DNA of 25,593 nt from the NCBI GenBank assembly GCA_024233785.1, contig JACKPD010000027.1:1-25593 (forward strand), in the 5' to 3' direction. Both the position numbers and the translations under genes were made by a program. The notes under the pieces are model-generated. The model did no database searches. It was given only the letters and a program-made list of their open reading frames with translations, and was not told where the DNA came from. The DNA comes from Spirochaetales bacterium. Its GTDB lineage: Bacteria > Spirochaetota > Spirochaetia > CADAEX01. Below, in pieces: positions 8,518 to 15,583 of this stretch. How positions within the stretch are numbered: the first letter of the stretch is position 1; each line of letters starts with the position of its first letter.

Positions 8518-9517
8518 CCCAGCTCCCCTTTGATTTTACAAGAAGATAAATAAATACAGGTGTACCGATAAACGCAGTTATTACTCCAAGCGGGATCTCA
8601 ACCGGAGCAATAATCCTGGCTGAAATATCTATCAGCATAAAAAGGATCGCGCCTGCAACCGCTGAAGCCGGAAGAAGCTTCTCATGGTCGGAACCGACGA
8701 CCATTCTTACCATGTGCGGAACAATGAGCCCAACCCAGCCGACTATTCCTCCAACAGAGACGACTGCGGAGACAGCAAGTGTTGAAAAGAAAAGGATAAA
8801 AACAAGGCTTTCACCTGTTTTAACTCCAAGGGATTTTGCGGCATCTATTCCAAGGGAAAGGGCATTAATCCGCCATCTTGCGGCTATTAAAAGAAGAGAG
8901 CTTATAATTATAAGAGGCATCGTAAAGAAAAAATGCTCTTTGCCTGTCTGTGAAAGTGACCCCATAAGCCAGTAAACAATCGAAGGAAGCTGATCCTCCG
9001 AATCCGCAATTATTTTAAGAAATGATATTCCTGCCTGAAAAAACATATTTACCACTACCCCGGCCAGGATAAAAACAAGTATTGCGTTCCCGCCTGTTTT
9101 TCCTGTTATGGATAAAGTCATCAGGAGAGCGGCAAAACCGAAAATAAACGCAAAAAGCTGGGCGCCAATACCCCAGCCGAAAAGCAGGATGCCAAGAGCT
9201 GCCCCGAACCCGGCACCTGATGTAACGCCTATTACTCCGGGGCTTACAAGAGGGTTTCTGAATATTCCCTGGTAGACTGCGCCGCAGACGGAAAGGCCCA
9301 TCCCGGATACAGCTGCCATGGCTACCCGCGGCAGGCGGAGGTTAAGGACCACTGCTTCCTCTACAGGAAGCCAGTTTTTCTCAAATCCGAATAAGGGGTG
9401 AAAAAGTATTCCAAGGACCCTTAAAAAGGGGATATGGTATCTTCCCGCGGAGAGGCCTGTAAGAAAAACTGCCGCCGCCGCGGGAACAAGAAAGAGGAAT
9501 ATTTTTTTCAGGGTCAT
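8510..9517 (-). CDS. FecCD/BtuC-type ABC permease
   Basis: This hydrophobic protein of 335 residues has about ten membrane helices and the FecCD family stretches LRLPRVAMAA, GAVYQGIFRNPLVSPGVIGV and GGIVGWVGLIVPHMVRM, the last being the coupling region that meets the ATPase. The ATG at 9517 lies 20 nt after the lipoprotein gene stop and gives a normal N-terminus. An in-frame ATG at 9586 would add 23 polar residues and overlap the upstream gene by 50 nt. Neither start has a strong ribosome site, so the start is not certain. The protein forms the channel for import of an iron chelate, haem or corrinoid in the cytoplasmic membrane. Confidence 0.9.
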   Translation of the reverse strand: MTLKKIFLFLVPAAAAVFLTGLSAGRYHIPFLRVLGILFHPLFGFEKNWLPVEEAVVLNLRLPRVAMAAVSGMGLSVCGAVYQGIFRNPLVSPGVIGVTSGAGFGAALGILLFGWGIGAQLFAFIFGFAALLMTLSITGKTGGNAILVFILAGVVVNMFFQAGISFLKIIADSEDQLPSIVYWLMGSLSQTGKEHFFFTMPLIIISSLLLIAARWRINALSLGIDAAKSLGVKTGESLVFILFFSTLAVSAVVSVGGIVGWVGLIVPHMVRMVVGSDHEKLLPASAVAGAILFMLIDISARIIAPVEIPLGVITAFIGTPVFIYLLVKSKGSWVV

Positions 9518-9536
9518 ACGCCGGTTCCGGTTCTCA

Positions 9537-10679
9537 TCAGAAATTACCGCTCCCTGCAGGATTAAGGATATTATGAATCTCAACATCGGTCAGAGCGTAA
9601 TTGAAATATTTTTTATAGTATTCCCTTATTTCCCTGTACATGTCCCAGTTAAAAAGACCGGGATAGTTCTTCACTGCCATCCATTTCAGCATCAGGGGGC
9701 CGTCGAGAGAAGGCGGATACCATCTGTAATTTCCAAGCGGTATTTTATAAACAGCCCTGTTTTTATAGGCTGATGTCCCTGACCAGTCCTGCCCCTGTAT
9801 TTTATTGCCGTAAATATCTTCAGGCATAGTTTCTGCGAAATTGGTAAGATAAACAATATCAGGGTTCCATTTAAGCACCTGCTCAAAATCAGCTATCTTG
9901 ACCATAGCGGGATGATTTGCCGTAACTTCATCCGCGCAGTTTATTCCTCCGGTTGATGCGATCCAGTACTGGCCGAAGGAATTGCCGCCCGCGACCATGT
10001 TCCCGGCCGCTTTAAATACAATAAGTATTTTTTTCTTTTTTTCATCAGGGATTGAAGCTGTTTTTTCCGCGATCTCTTTTTTTACACTATCCCATTCTTC
10101 AAATATAGCAGCTGCCTTTTTCTTTTCCGTACCAAGCACTGCCGCGGTTATATCAACCCATCCCCTGATTGATTTTTCTGGGCTGTAGAATTCAATCTCC
10201 TTTCCGCGGTAATTCATCCTGTCCTTTTCAAGACCGAGGTAAATTACTGGCAGCCCCGATTCCTTCAGTTTATCCATCCCCTGAAGCACCTGGTCAGTAA
10301 AAAAGACATCCGGTTTTATTTTCAGGAGTTCTTCCGTATTGAGAAGGCTTCCCGTCAGAAAGTTGTCCTCCGCCTCAAGAAGGGAAGGGGCAATTCTGGA
10401 AAGAACTGAGACTTCTGCAGCTTTTTTGGCAAGGGGGTGAAGCCCCTTTATCCTTTCCGCGTTTCCGTCAAGATATACGATTATATGCGGAAGAGGCGCA
10501 GGGAATGCCGCGATTGATTTTATCTCTCCCGGCAATTCTACAGTTTCACCGCGGCTGTCTGTAACAGAAAATGATCTGCTTTCACTTTGCCCAGAAACAC
10601 CCTGTTCTGAAGCTGTTTTTCCGCATGAAACAACAAAAAACAATAAGGAGATAAGTAAATAAAGTAGTATTTTTTTCAA
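9537..10679 (-). CDS. Substrate-binding lipoprotein of the FecCD-type importer
   Basis: This 380-residue class III periplasmic binding protein starts with a lipoprotein signal peptide. Lys residues are followed by a hydrophobic run and a lipobox ending at Cys19 (FFVVSC). The mature part shows the family's two-lobe pattern: VTDSRGETVELP (about 39-50), IKPDVFFTD, a central helix, and WNPDIVYLTN. The start is TTG, supported by a perfect AGGAGG 7 nt upstream. It captures the substrate outside the inner membrane and passes it to the permease encoded next. The Trp/Tyr-rich segment NYRWYPPSLDGPLMLKWMA is also seen in iron-chelate binding proteins, so iron-siderophore or haem is favoured over cobalamin, as an inference. 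Confidence 0.9.
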   Translation of the reverse strand: MKKILLYLLISLLFFVVSCGKTASEQGVSGQSESRSFSVTDSRGETVELPGEIKSIAAFPAPLPHIIVYLDGNAERIKGLHPLAKKAAEVSVLSRIAPSLLEAEDNFLTGSLLNTEELLKIKPDVFFTDQVLQGMDKLKESGLPVIYLGLEKDRMNYRGKEIEFYSPEKSIRGWVDITAAVLGTEKKKAAAIFEEWDSVKKEIAEKTASIPDEKKKKILIVFKAAGNMVAGGNSFGQYWIASTGGINCADEVTANHPAMVKIADFEQVLKWNPDIVYLTNFAETMPEDIYGNKIQGQDWSGTSAYKNRAVYKIPLGNYRWYPPSLDGPLMLKWMAVKNYPGLFNWDMYREIREYYKKYFNYALTDVEIHNILNPAGSGNF

Positions 10680-10680
10680 T

Positions 10681-10720
10681 CAGCTGCCTCCTGGACAAGA
10701 AAAACTTATGATGGCAGCTG
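10681..10720 (-). promoter_or_regulatory. Inverted repeat spanning the transcription and translation start of the importer operon
   Basis: A perfect 8-bp inverted repeat has arms CAGCTGCC (10681-10688) and GGCAGCTG (10713-10720), 32 bp centre to centre, about three helical turns. The upper arm begins right after the -10 box of the importer promoter. The lower arm lies between the Shine-Dalgarno sequence and the TTG start. The arrangement fits a two-site operator. If transcription starts at its upstream end, a hairpin masking the ribosome site is the other option. Confidence 0.45.
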
Positions 10721-10748
10721 ATTATAAACCTTTTTTTCAGATTGTTAA
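10721..10748 (-). promoter_or_regulatory. Sigma70-type promoter of the importer operon
   Basis: On the minus strand TTAACA (10748-10743; 5 of 6) is followed after 16 nt by a perfect TATAAT (10726-10721). Predicted transcription starts near 10714, giving a leader of about 35 nt before the TTG of the lipoprotein gene. The -35 box lies inside the end of the upstream small gene. Confidence 0.6.
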
Positions 10749-10985
10749 ATATTTTGCAGAAACATTATCAATTCTGTTCAGTTTTTCAGCCATTGTTTTT
10801 ATGGTTTTTTCCTCATCTACAACCTCCAGAAAGATGAGACCGGAAGGCGAACAGGTGTTTCCCGGAACATCGTGAAGTCCGAGCCTTACTTTTATGCTGC
10901 AGCCGTACTCTGTAAGTACTTTTTGAACATCAGCTGCCGCATCCTCTCTTTGATCAACCCTGATTATAATTAATTTGTATTCCAT
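10737..10985 (-). CDS. Small ACT-like domain protein of unknown function
   Basis: The 82-residue protein (ATG at 10985) alternates strands and helices as in a single ACT/ferredoxin-like fold: a strand at YKLIIIRV, a helix at about 14-28, a strand at SIKVRLGLHD, a conserved-looking loop TCSPSGL (45-51), a strand at IFLEVV, a helix, and a final strand. Two Cys (29 and 45) are present. An in-frame TTG at 11021 would add 12 residues, but that TTG is part of the -35 hexamer of the promoter, so the ATG is preferred. The gene seems to have its own promoter and no ribosome site. Small ACT-like proteins often sense amino acids or metals, but no function can be assigned. Confidence 0.7.
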   Translation of the reverse strand: MEYKLIIIRVDQREDAAADVQKVLTEYGCSIKVRLGLHDVPGNTCSPSGLIFLEVVDEEKTIKTMAEKLNRIDNVSAKYLTI

Positions 10986-10992
10986 AAATGAA

Positions 10993-11021
10993 ATTTTAGT
11001 TTTTACCAAACTTCCTGTCAA
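10993..11021 (-). promoter_or_regulatory. Near-consensus sigma70 promoter giving a predicted leaderless mRNA
   Basis: On the minus strand a perfect TTGACA (11021-11016), a 17-nt spacer and TAAAAT (10998-10993; 5 of 6) end only 7 nt before the ATG at 10985. Transcription would be expected to start at or within a base or two of that ATG. No Shine-Dalgarno sequence is present. Confidence 0.7.
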
Positions 11022-11047
11022 ATAATATTTTTGAATCCAATAGAAGA

Positions 11048-11076
11048 TTGCAATTTTAACCGCGCTGTTTTAAAAT
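11048..11076 (+). promoter_or_regulatory. Sigma70-type promoter of pyrBI
   Basis: TTGCAA (11048-11053; 4 of 6), a 17-nt spacer and TAAAAT (11071-11076; 5 of 6) precede pyrBI. The predicted start near 11083 leaves a leader of about 77 nt. I see no clear terminator-antiterminator pair of a pyrimidine attenuator in that leader. The promoter is back to back with the one for the ACT-like gene, with 26 bp between their -35 boxes. Confidence 0.6.
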
Positions 11077-11159
11077 AACGAAAATATGGTCATTTTTACC
11101 GACTGTTTTTCAGAAAATTTCAAATTTCCAGCGACTCTAAGACCAGAAGGGAGACCAGT

Positions 11160-12749
11160 ATGAGTAATCTGTTCAAAGGAAGAAGTCTTGCGGTTATCGA
11201 TGATTTTTCCCTCGATGAGAGACTTTTTCTTTTTGATAAAGCTAAAGAGCTGAAAAAACTTCTTCAGGAAAACAATAAAAGCGAACTTGAGAAATACAGA
11301 ATCAATGACAGCGATTTCGGCGTCTATGAGGTTTTTATTGAAGATTCGACAAGAACAAAGGAATCTTTCAAGAACGCGGCTGAATTCCACAGGGTAAAAC
11401 TGAGTAATCTCGAGGCAAATCACTCTTCAATAAACAAAAGCGAGAGCTTTGCGGATACATTCAATACCCTTTGCGGATACGATAACCTGGTTTTTATCGT
11501 AAGAAGCAAACAGGAAGGGCTCTGCAGATGGCTTGAGGAGAACGGAAAACTCTATGCCGGAAGAAACAGGATGAAGCAGACCCCCTCATTTATAAACGCG
11601 GGAGACGGCAAACATGAACATCCCACTCAGGAGCTTCTTGATGAATTTACTTTTCTCGAAAGAAATAAGTGGAACAGGACATCTTTTCATATTGCGCTTG
11701 TAGGAGACCTTTATCATGGAAGGACGGTTCATTCAAAAGCGGACGGACTGACAATTTTCAAAAACGTTAAAATTGATCTTGTAGCTCCCCGCGAACTCGG
11801 AATGCCTGAATATTATATTGATAAAATGAAAGACAACGGATTTGAAGTAAATATTTTTGACTCAATAGACAGCTATATGGAAACAGGACAGACAGCGCCG
11901 GTCTGGTATTTCACAAGACCGCAGCTTGAAAGAATGGGAGATGATATCCTGAAAAGACAGGACGAACTGCGGTATAAAATAATTTTCAGAAAGGAATTTC
12001 TCGATAAAATCCCGGAAGATACTATTTTCTATCATCCATTGCCCCGGCACAAACTATATCCTACAATTCCCACCTTCCTTGACACGACGCCCCTTAACGG
12101 CTGGGAGGAGCAGTCTGCCAACGGCATGGTAATCAGAATAATACTGCTCGGCCTGGTTGCCGGAAAAATAGGTTCTGATTATAAATACGGGGAAAACGGC
12201 AGTGCGGATACCCAGGATTCTGAAGATTTTATCGAAGAGCTGCCGTTAAAAGAAACTATAGTCACGAAGGACTATGCCGAAGGGGTAAAGCCCATCTCAA
12301 ACGGGCTTGTTATCGACCACATATGCAGGGGAGAAAGCGAGAAAGAGATAAGGGAACACCTTGCAAGAATTATAAGGGTCCTTGAACTCTACGGAAAGGG
12401 CGGAGAATGGATAAGCAGGTCAAGAAGCGAACAGGATAAGATGAAAGGGATGATTTTCAGGCCCGGCCTGCCCGAACCGGGAACAAAAAAAATGAAACAG
12501 CTTGCGGCCCTTGCGCCGGGATGTACTGTAAACATTATTAATGAGAGAAAAGTTATAAAAAAACTGAAGCTGAGAATGCCTCCACGGATTTTCAATTTTC
12601 CCAATATCTGCTGCAGAAATCCGGACTGCATCAGCCACAGCTCGCAGGGGGAGAATGTCCCGGCGGAATTCAACAGGATAACAGGCGATAAATTCAGGTG
12701 TAAATACTGTGAAAAACCGCACTCTTTCAAGGAAATCTGGATACAATAA
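11160..12749 (+). CDS. pyrBI: Aspartate carbamoyltransferase, catalytic (PyrB) and regulatory (PyrI) chains fused
   Basis: The 529-residue protein joins PyrB (about 1-340) and PyrI (about 365-529). Catalytic motifs: the carbamoyl-phosphate loop STRTK (63-67; usually STRTR), HPTQELLDE (154-162), GDLYHGRTVHS (182-192) and HPLPR (292-296). The linker at about 340-362 is acidic. The regulatory half has the nucleotide-binding fold (VIDHICRG at 384-391, RSRSEQDKMKG) and a zinc site C-x4-C...C-x2-C at Cys485, Cys490, Cys514 and Cys517. The enzyme makes N-carbamoyl-aspartate, the first committed step of pyrimidine synthesis, and the PyrI half suggests feedback by nucleotides. Such fusions are known from a few phyla. 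An AAGGGAG ribosome site precedes the ATG. The HAD gene follows after 20 nt. Confidence 0.95.
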   Translation: MSNLFKGRSLAVIDDFSLDERLFLFDKAKELKKLLQENNKSELEKYRINDSDFGVYEVFIEDSTRTKESFKNAAEFHRVKLSNLEANHSSINKSESFADTFNTLCGYDNLVFIVRSKQEGLCRWLEENGKLYAGRNRMKQTPSFINAGDGKHEHPTQELLDEFTFLERNKWNRTSFHIALVGDLYHGRTVHSKADGLTIFKNVKIDLVAPRELGMPEYYIDKMKDNGFEVNIFDSIDSYMETGQTAPVWYFTRPQLERMGDDILKRQDELRYKIIFRKEFLDKIPEDTIFYHPLPRHKLYPTIPTFLDTTPLNGWEEQSANGMVIRIILLGLVAGKIGSDYKYGENGSADTQDSEDFIEELPLKETIVTKDYAEGVKPISNGLVIDHICRGESEKEIREHLARIIRVLELYGKGGEWISRSRSEQDKMKGMIFRPGLPEPGTKKMKQLAALAPGCTVNIINERKVIKKLKLRMPPRIFNFPNICCRNPDCISHSSQGENVPAEFNRITGDKFRCKYCEKPHSFKEIWIQ

Positions 12750-12769
12750 AAATCAGGAGAAAATAAATA

Positions 12770-13657
12770 ATGGCAGAAGCTGTGATTTTTGACATGGACG
12801 GTGTGCTTGTAAACAGCGAACCTTACCATTTTGAGGCTGAAAAACAGATCCTCGCGAAGATAGGTATAGCGATAACAGATAATGAAATTCAAAGCTTTGT
12901 CGGACTCGCAATGGATAAAATGTGGACAAGATTAAAAGAGAGCTATTCACTTGAAAAAAGCGTTGAAGAGCTTGTAAAAGAGGATACAGAGTTCAGGGTT
13001 AATTTTTTCAGGGGGATAGGAAAAATAAAGCCGATCGACGGAGTGTCTGAACTTATTTCCGGTATAAAATCCGCCGGGTTAAAAACCGCGGTTGCCTCTT
13101 CATCCCATCCTGACCTCATAAAGGTCCTTCTTGAAGCCGCAGGCCTTGCGGAATTTTTTCCTGTCTACTTAAGCGGTTTCCAGGTAAAAAGAGGGAAGCC
13201 TGAACCTGATATTTTTATAGAAACAGCAGGACGCCTTGGAACAGTGTGCGGAAGCTGTGTTGTAATAGAAGACTCTGCAAACGGGGTTAAGGCCGCGAAA
13301 AAAGCCGGAATGAAATGCATCGGGTACAGCAACCCTTTTTCCGGGAATCAGGACCTGTCTGATGCAGATATAATTATCAGCAGTTTTTCCGAAATTAAGA
13401 TATCTTTCCTGAAAGGGTTTATAATAAAATGGAGAGGGGAACATTCGTCCTCTTGCAGCCTCCCTTGGTATAACCGCAATCACCCTTTTTCACCTTTAAC
13501 CGGCCATAAAGTCTTTAAACTCAGCTGCATCAACAGTCTCAACCTCAAGAAGCCGCTTCGCAATCTTCTCGATAAGCTCTTTTTTGAAGCAAGAAGCTTT
13601 AAAACATGCTCATACCTGCTTTTTATTATATTATGTATTTCCTCGTCGACATACTGA
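12770..13657 (+). CDS. HAD-superfamily hydrolase, beta-phosphoglucomutase-like (true end probably before 13480)
   Basis: The first 214 residues are a complete HAD subfamily I protein with a helical cap. Nucleophile Asp8 and acid/base Asp10 lie in FDMDGV, Ser110 in SSSHP, Lys143 in GKPEPD, and Glu167-Asp168 in VIEDSANG. It probably acts on a sugar phosphate (phosphatase or phosphomutase). CAGGAG precedes the ATG, and the gene is co-transcribed with pyrBI. Homology should end near residue 214 (about 13411), but the open frame runs on about 80 residues antisense to ftsH, ending at 13657. A one-base contraction at about 13385-13405 would explain this: one corrected frame stops at 13473, and another possible correction stops at about 13409. 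The start and catalytic part are secure and the end is not. Confidence 0.85.
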   Translation: MAEAVIFDMDGVLVNSEPYHFEAEKQILAKIGIAITDNEIQSFVGLAMDKMWTRLKESYSLEKSVEELVKEDTEFRVNFFRGIGKIKPIDGVSELISGIKSAGLKTAVASSSHPDLIKVLLEAAGLAEFFPVYLSGFQVKRGKPEPDIFIETAGRLGTVCGSCVVIEDSANGVKAAKKAGMKCIGYSNPFSGNQDLSDADIIISSFSEIKISFLKGFIIKWRGEHSSSCSLPWYNRNHPFSPLTGHKVFKLSCINSLNLKKPLRNLLDKLFFEARSFKTCSYLLFIILCISSSTY

Positions 13658-15456
13658 TGTGTTTTTTCCGAATACTCTCTCGAAAGGCCTGCTCCGGCCG
13701 GCTCTCCCATATAAGTGCCGCCCCTGCTTGTCAGAACAACATTTTCGTATTTTTCACTCATTCCATAATCTGTAATCATCTTTCTGGCTATATCTGTAGC
13801 CCTTGTCAGATCGTTTGCCGCTCCTGTGGAAATTTCATCAAATATCACCTTTTCGGCAGCCCTTCCGCCAAGCAGAACATCTATCTTTCCCAAAAGGTCT
13901 CCGCGCGAAAAAAGAAACCTGTCTTCTGTCGGCATCTGCAGTGTGTAGCCGAGAGCCCCTATCCCGCGGGGAATAATTGTAATCTTCTGGACAGGGTCCG
14001 CACCTTCGGTAACGGCAGCAATGACCGCGTGCCCTGTCTCATGATAGGCGACTATCTTTCTTTCTTTTTCGTTAAGCAGTTTGTTCTTTTTCCTTAAGCC
14101 CGCGACACTTTTTTCAATCGCTTCCATGAGGTCGCTCTGGTTGACCTTATCCCGTCCCGCGCGCACGGCAAGGAGAGCCGCTTCATTAATTATGTTGGCA
14201 AGGTCTGCCCCGGCAAAACCGGGAGTTGCGCGCGCAATCGCGTTAAGATCAACCTTTTCATCAAGCTTCACATCCTTTGAATGAAGAACGAGTATAGCCT
14301 CCCTGCCGACAAGATCAGGCTTATCAACAATAATCTGCCTGTCAAACCTGCCGGGGCGGAGAAGGGCCGGATCAAGTACTTCAGGCCTGTTTGTGGCGGC
14401 AAGGAGAATTACACCTGTAGTGGAATCAAAACCGTCCATCTCGACAAGAAGCTGATTGAGGGTCTGCTCTCTTTCATCATTGCCGCCGGCAACGCTTATC
14501 CTGCTCTTGCCTATCGCGTCAAGCTCATCAATAAAAACAATACACGGGGCTTTCTCCCTGGCCTGTTTAAAAAGGTCCCTTACCCTTGCGGCGCCGACTC
14601 CGACAAACATTTCAACAAAATCAGATCCGCTCATCCTGAAAAAAGGAACTTCGGCGGTTCCGGCGACTGCCCTTGCAAGAAGGGTCTTTCCTGTTCCCGG
14701 AGGGCCGACAAGCAAAACGCCCTTCGGTATTTTCCCCCCGATTTCGGTATATTTTATAGGGTTTTTGAGAAAGTCGACAACTTCCTCAAGCTCTTCCTTT
14801 GCTTCATCAGCGCCCGCTACATCGTTAAATGTAATCTTTATGTTCCCCTCAGCTACAATCTGTGCCTTGTTCCTGCCGAAAGTCATAACCCCGGCTCCGG
14901 GATCGCCAATCTTTTTCAGCATAAACCGCCAGACAAACATCAGCAGGGCAAAAGGGACAATCCATCCCAGAAGAAGATCAACAATATATGAGTTCTTTTC
15001 TTTTATAGCGGAATAATTTATCCCCTTGCTGTCAAGAAGCTCAATAAATCCAGGATCATCAACAGGAACTGTTTTATAGATAGGGCCATCCGGATTAATC
15101 TGCCCGTCCGGGCCAATGGTTCCTTTTACTCCGATATAATAATCTTCCTTAAGCTGAACAATATTAATGCTGTTATTTTCAATCCTGCTTTTAAATTCAC
15201 TGAAAGGTATCTTCTGCTGAATCTGTTCCTTTACATAAGTATTTACAAGCATCAGAAGGATCATGCCGATAACAAAAAACCATATTGAAAAATGGAACTG
15301 TCCTTTATTGAATTGAGGAAATATCGGCGGAATTTTCTGGGGACCGCAGTCCTTGCAGTCCTTATTCCACTGATTATCGCTGCCGCCCTTCTGGTTTCCC
15401 TTCTGGTTTCCTTTGGGGTTTATGTTTGAGACATTTTCTTCTTTATTGTTTTCCAC
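13480..15456 (-). CDS. ftsH: ATP-dependent zinc metalloprotease FtsH (C-terminal frameshift)
   Basis: This is a membrane-anchored AAA+ protease that degrades misfolded and regulatory membrane proteins. I prefer the GTG at 15456, with AGAGG upstream, over the in-frame TTG at 15495. From the GTG: an Asn/Lys/Gly-rich N-terminus with two Cys (34 and 37), membrane helices at about 56-75 and 157-178, Walker A GPPGTGKT (251-258), Walker B FIDELD (308-313), the second region of homology with RPGRFDR, and the zinc site HETGH (472-476). The last 33 residues in the given frame are Leu/Arg-rich and unlike FtsH. Restoring one A in the run at 13580-13585 gives a normal helical tail (KKELIEKIAKRLLE...) ending at a TAA at 13496-13498, 653 residues in all. 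Confidence 0.95.
   Translation of the reverse strand: MENNKEENVSNINPKGNQKGNQKGGSDNQWNKDCKDCGPQKIPPIFPQFNKGQFHFSIWFFVIGMILLMLVNTYVKEQIQQKIPFSEFKSRIENNSINIVQLKEDYYIGVKGTIGPDGQINPDGPIYKTVPVDDPGFIELLDSKGINYSAIKEKNSYIVDLLLGWIVPFALLMFVWRFMLKKIGDPGAGVMTFGRNKAQIVAEGNIKITFNDVAGADEAKEELEEVVDFLKNPIKYTEIGGKIPKGVLLVGPPGTGKTLLARAVAGTAEVPFFRMSGSDFVEMFVGVGAARVRDLFKQAREKAPCIVFIDELDAIGKSRISVAGGNDEREQTLNQLLVEMDGFDSTTGVILLAATNRPEVLDPALLRPGRFDRQIIVDKPDLVGREAILVLHSKDVKLDEKVDLNAIARATPGFAGADLANIINEAALLAVRAGRDKVNQSDLMEAIEKSVAGLRKKNKLLNEKERKIVAYHETGHAVIAAVTEGADPVQKITIIPRGIGALGYTLQMPTEDRFLFSRGDLLGKIDVLLGGRAAEKVIFDEISTGAANDLTRATDIARKMITDYGMSEKYENVVLTSRGGTYMGEPAGAGLSREYSEKTHQYVDEEIHNIIKSRYEHVLKLLASKKSLSRRLRSGFLRLRLLMQLSLKTLWPVKGEKG
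15388..15411. repeat. 12-bp tandem repeat in the ftsH N-terminal coding region
   Basis: Two exact copies of CTTCTGGTTTCC (15388-15399 and 15400-15411), followed by a diverged third, encode a repeated Gly-Asn-Gln-Lys unit in the disordered cytoplasmic N-terminus of FtsH. The unit length keeps the frame, so copy number could vary without harm. Confidence 0.8.
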
Positions 15457-15583
15457 TATTCTATCCTCTTTTTCCCGGTTGAAAATTGCTGGCAATATTT
15501 ACCGGATGCAATTCATACCAATAATATAAGTTTCAGGAAGGTAAAAAGCAAAGGAAATAAGGGGCATGAAGTCTGTCCGGCAA

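Noticed and set aside
11083..11159. Pyrimidine attenuator in the pyrBI leader
   Set aside because: The leader has AT-rich partial palindromes but no stable terminator/antiterminator pair and no recognisable PyrR-binding loop.
13425..13475. Possible bidirectional terminator between the HAD gene and ftsH (AGAGG...CCTCT hairpin)
   Set aside because: The stem is only about five pairs and no U-run follows on either strand.
14281..15016. Long plus-strand frames opposite ftsH
   Set aside because: They are antisense to strongly conserved FtsH AAA and membrane coding sequence, with no ribosome sites or family motifs.
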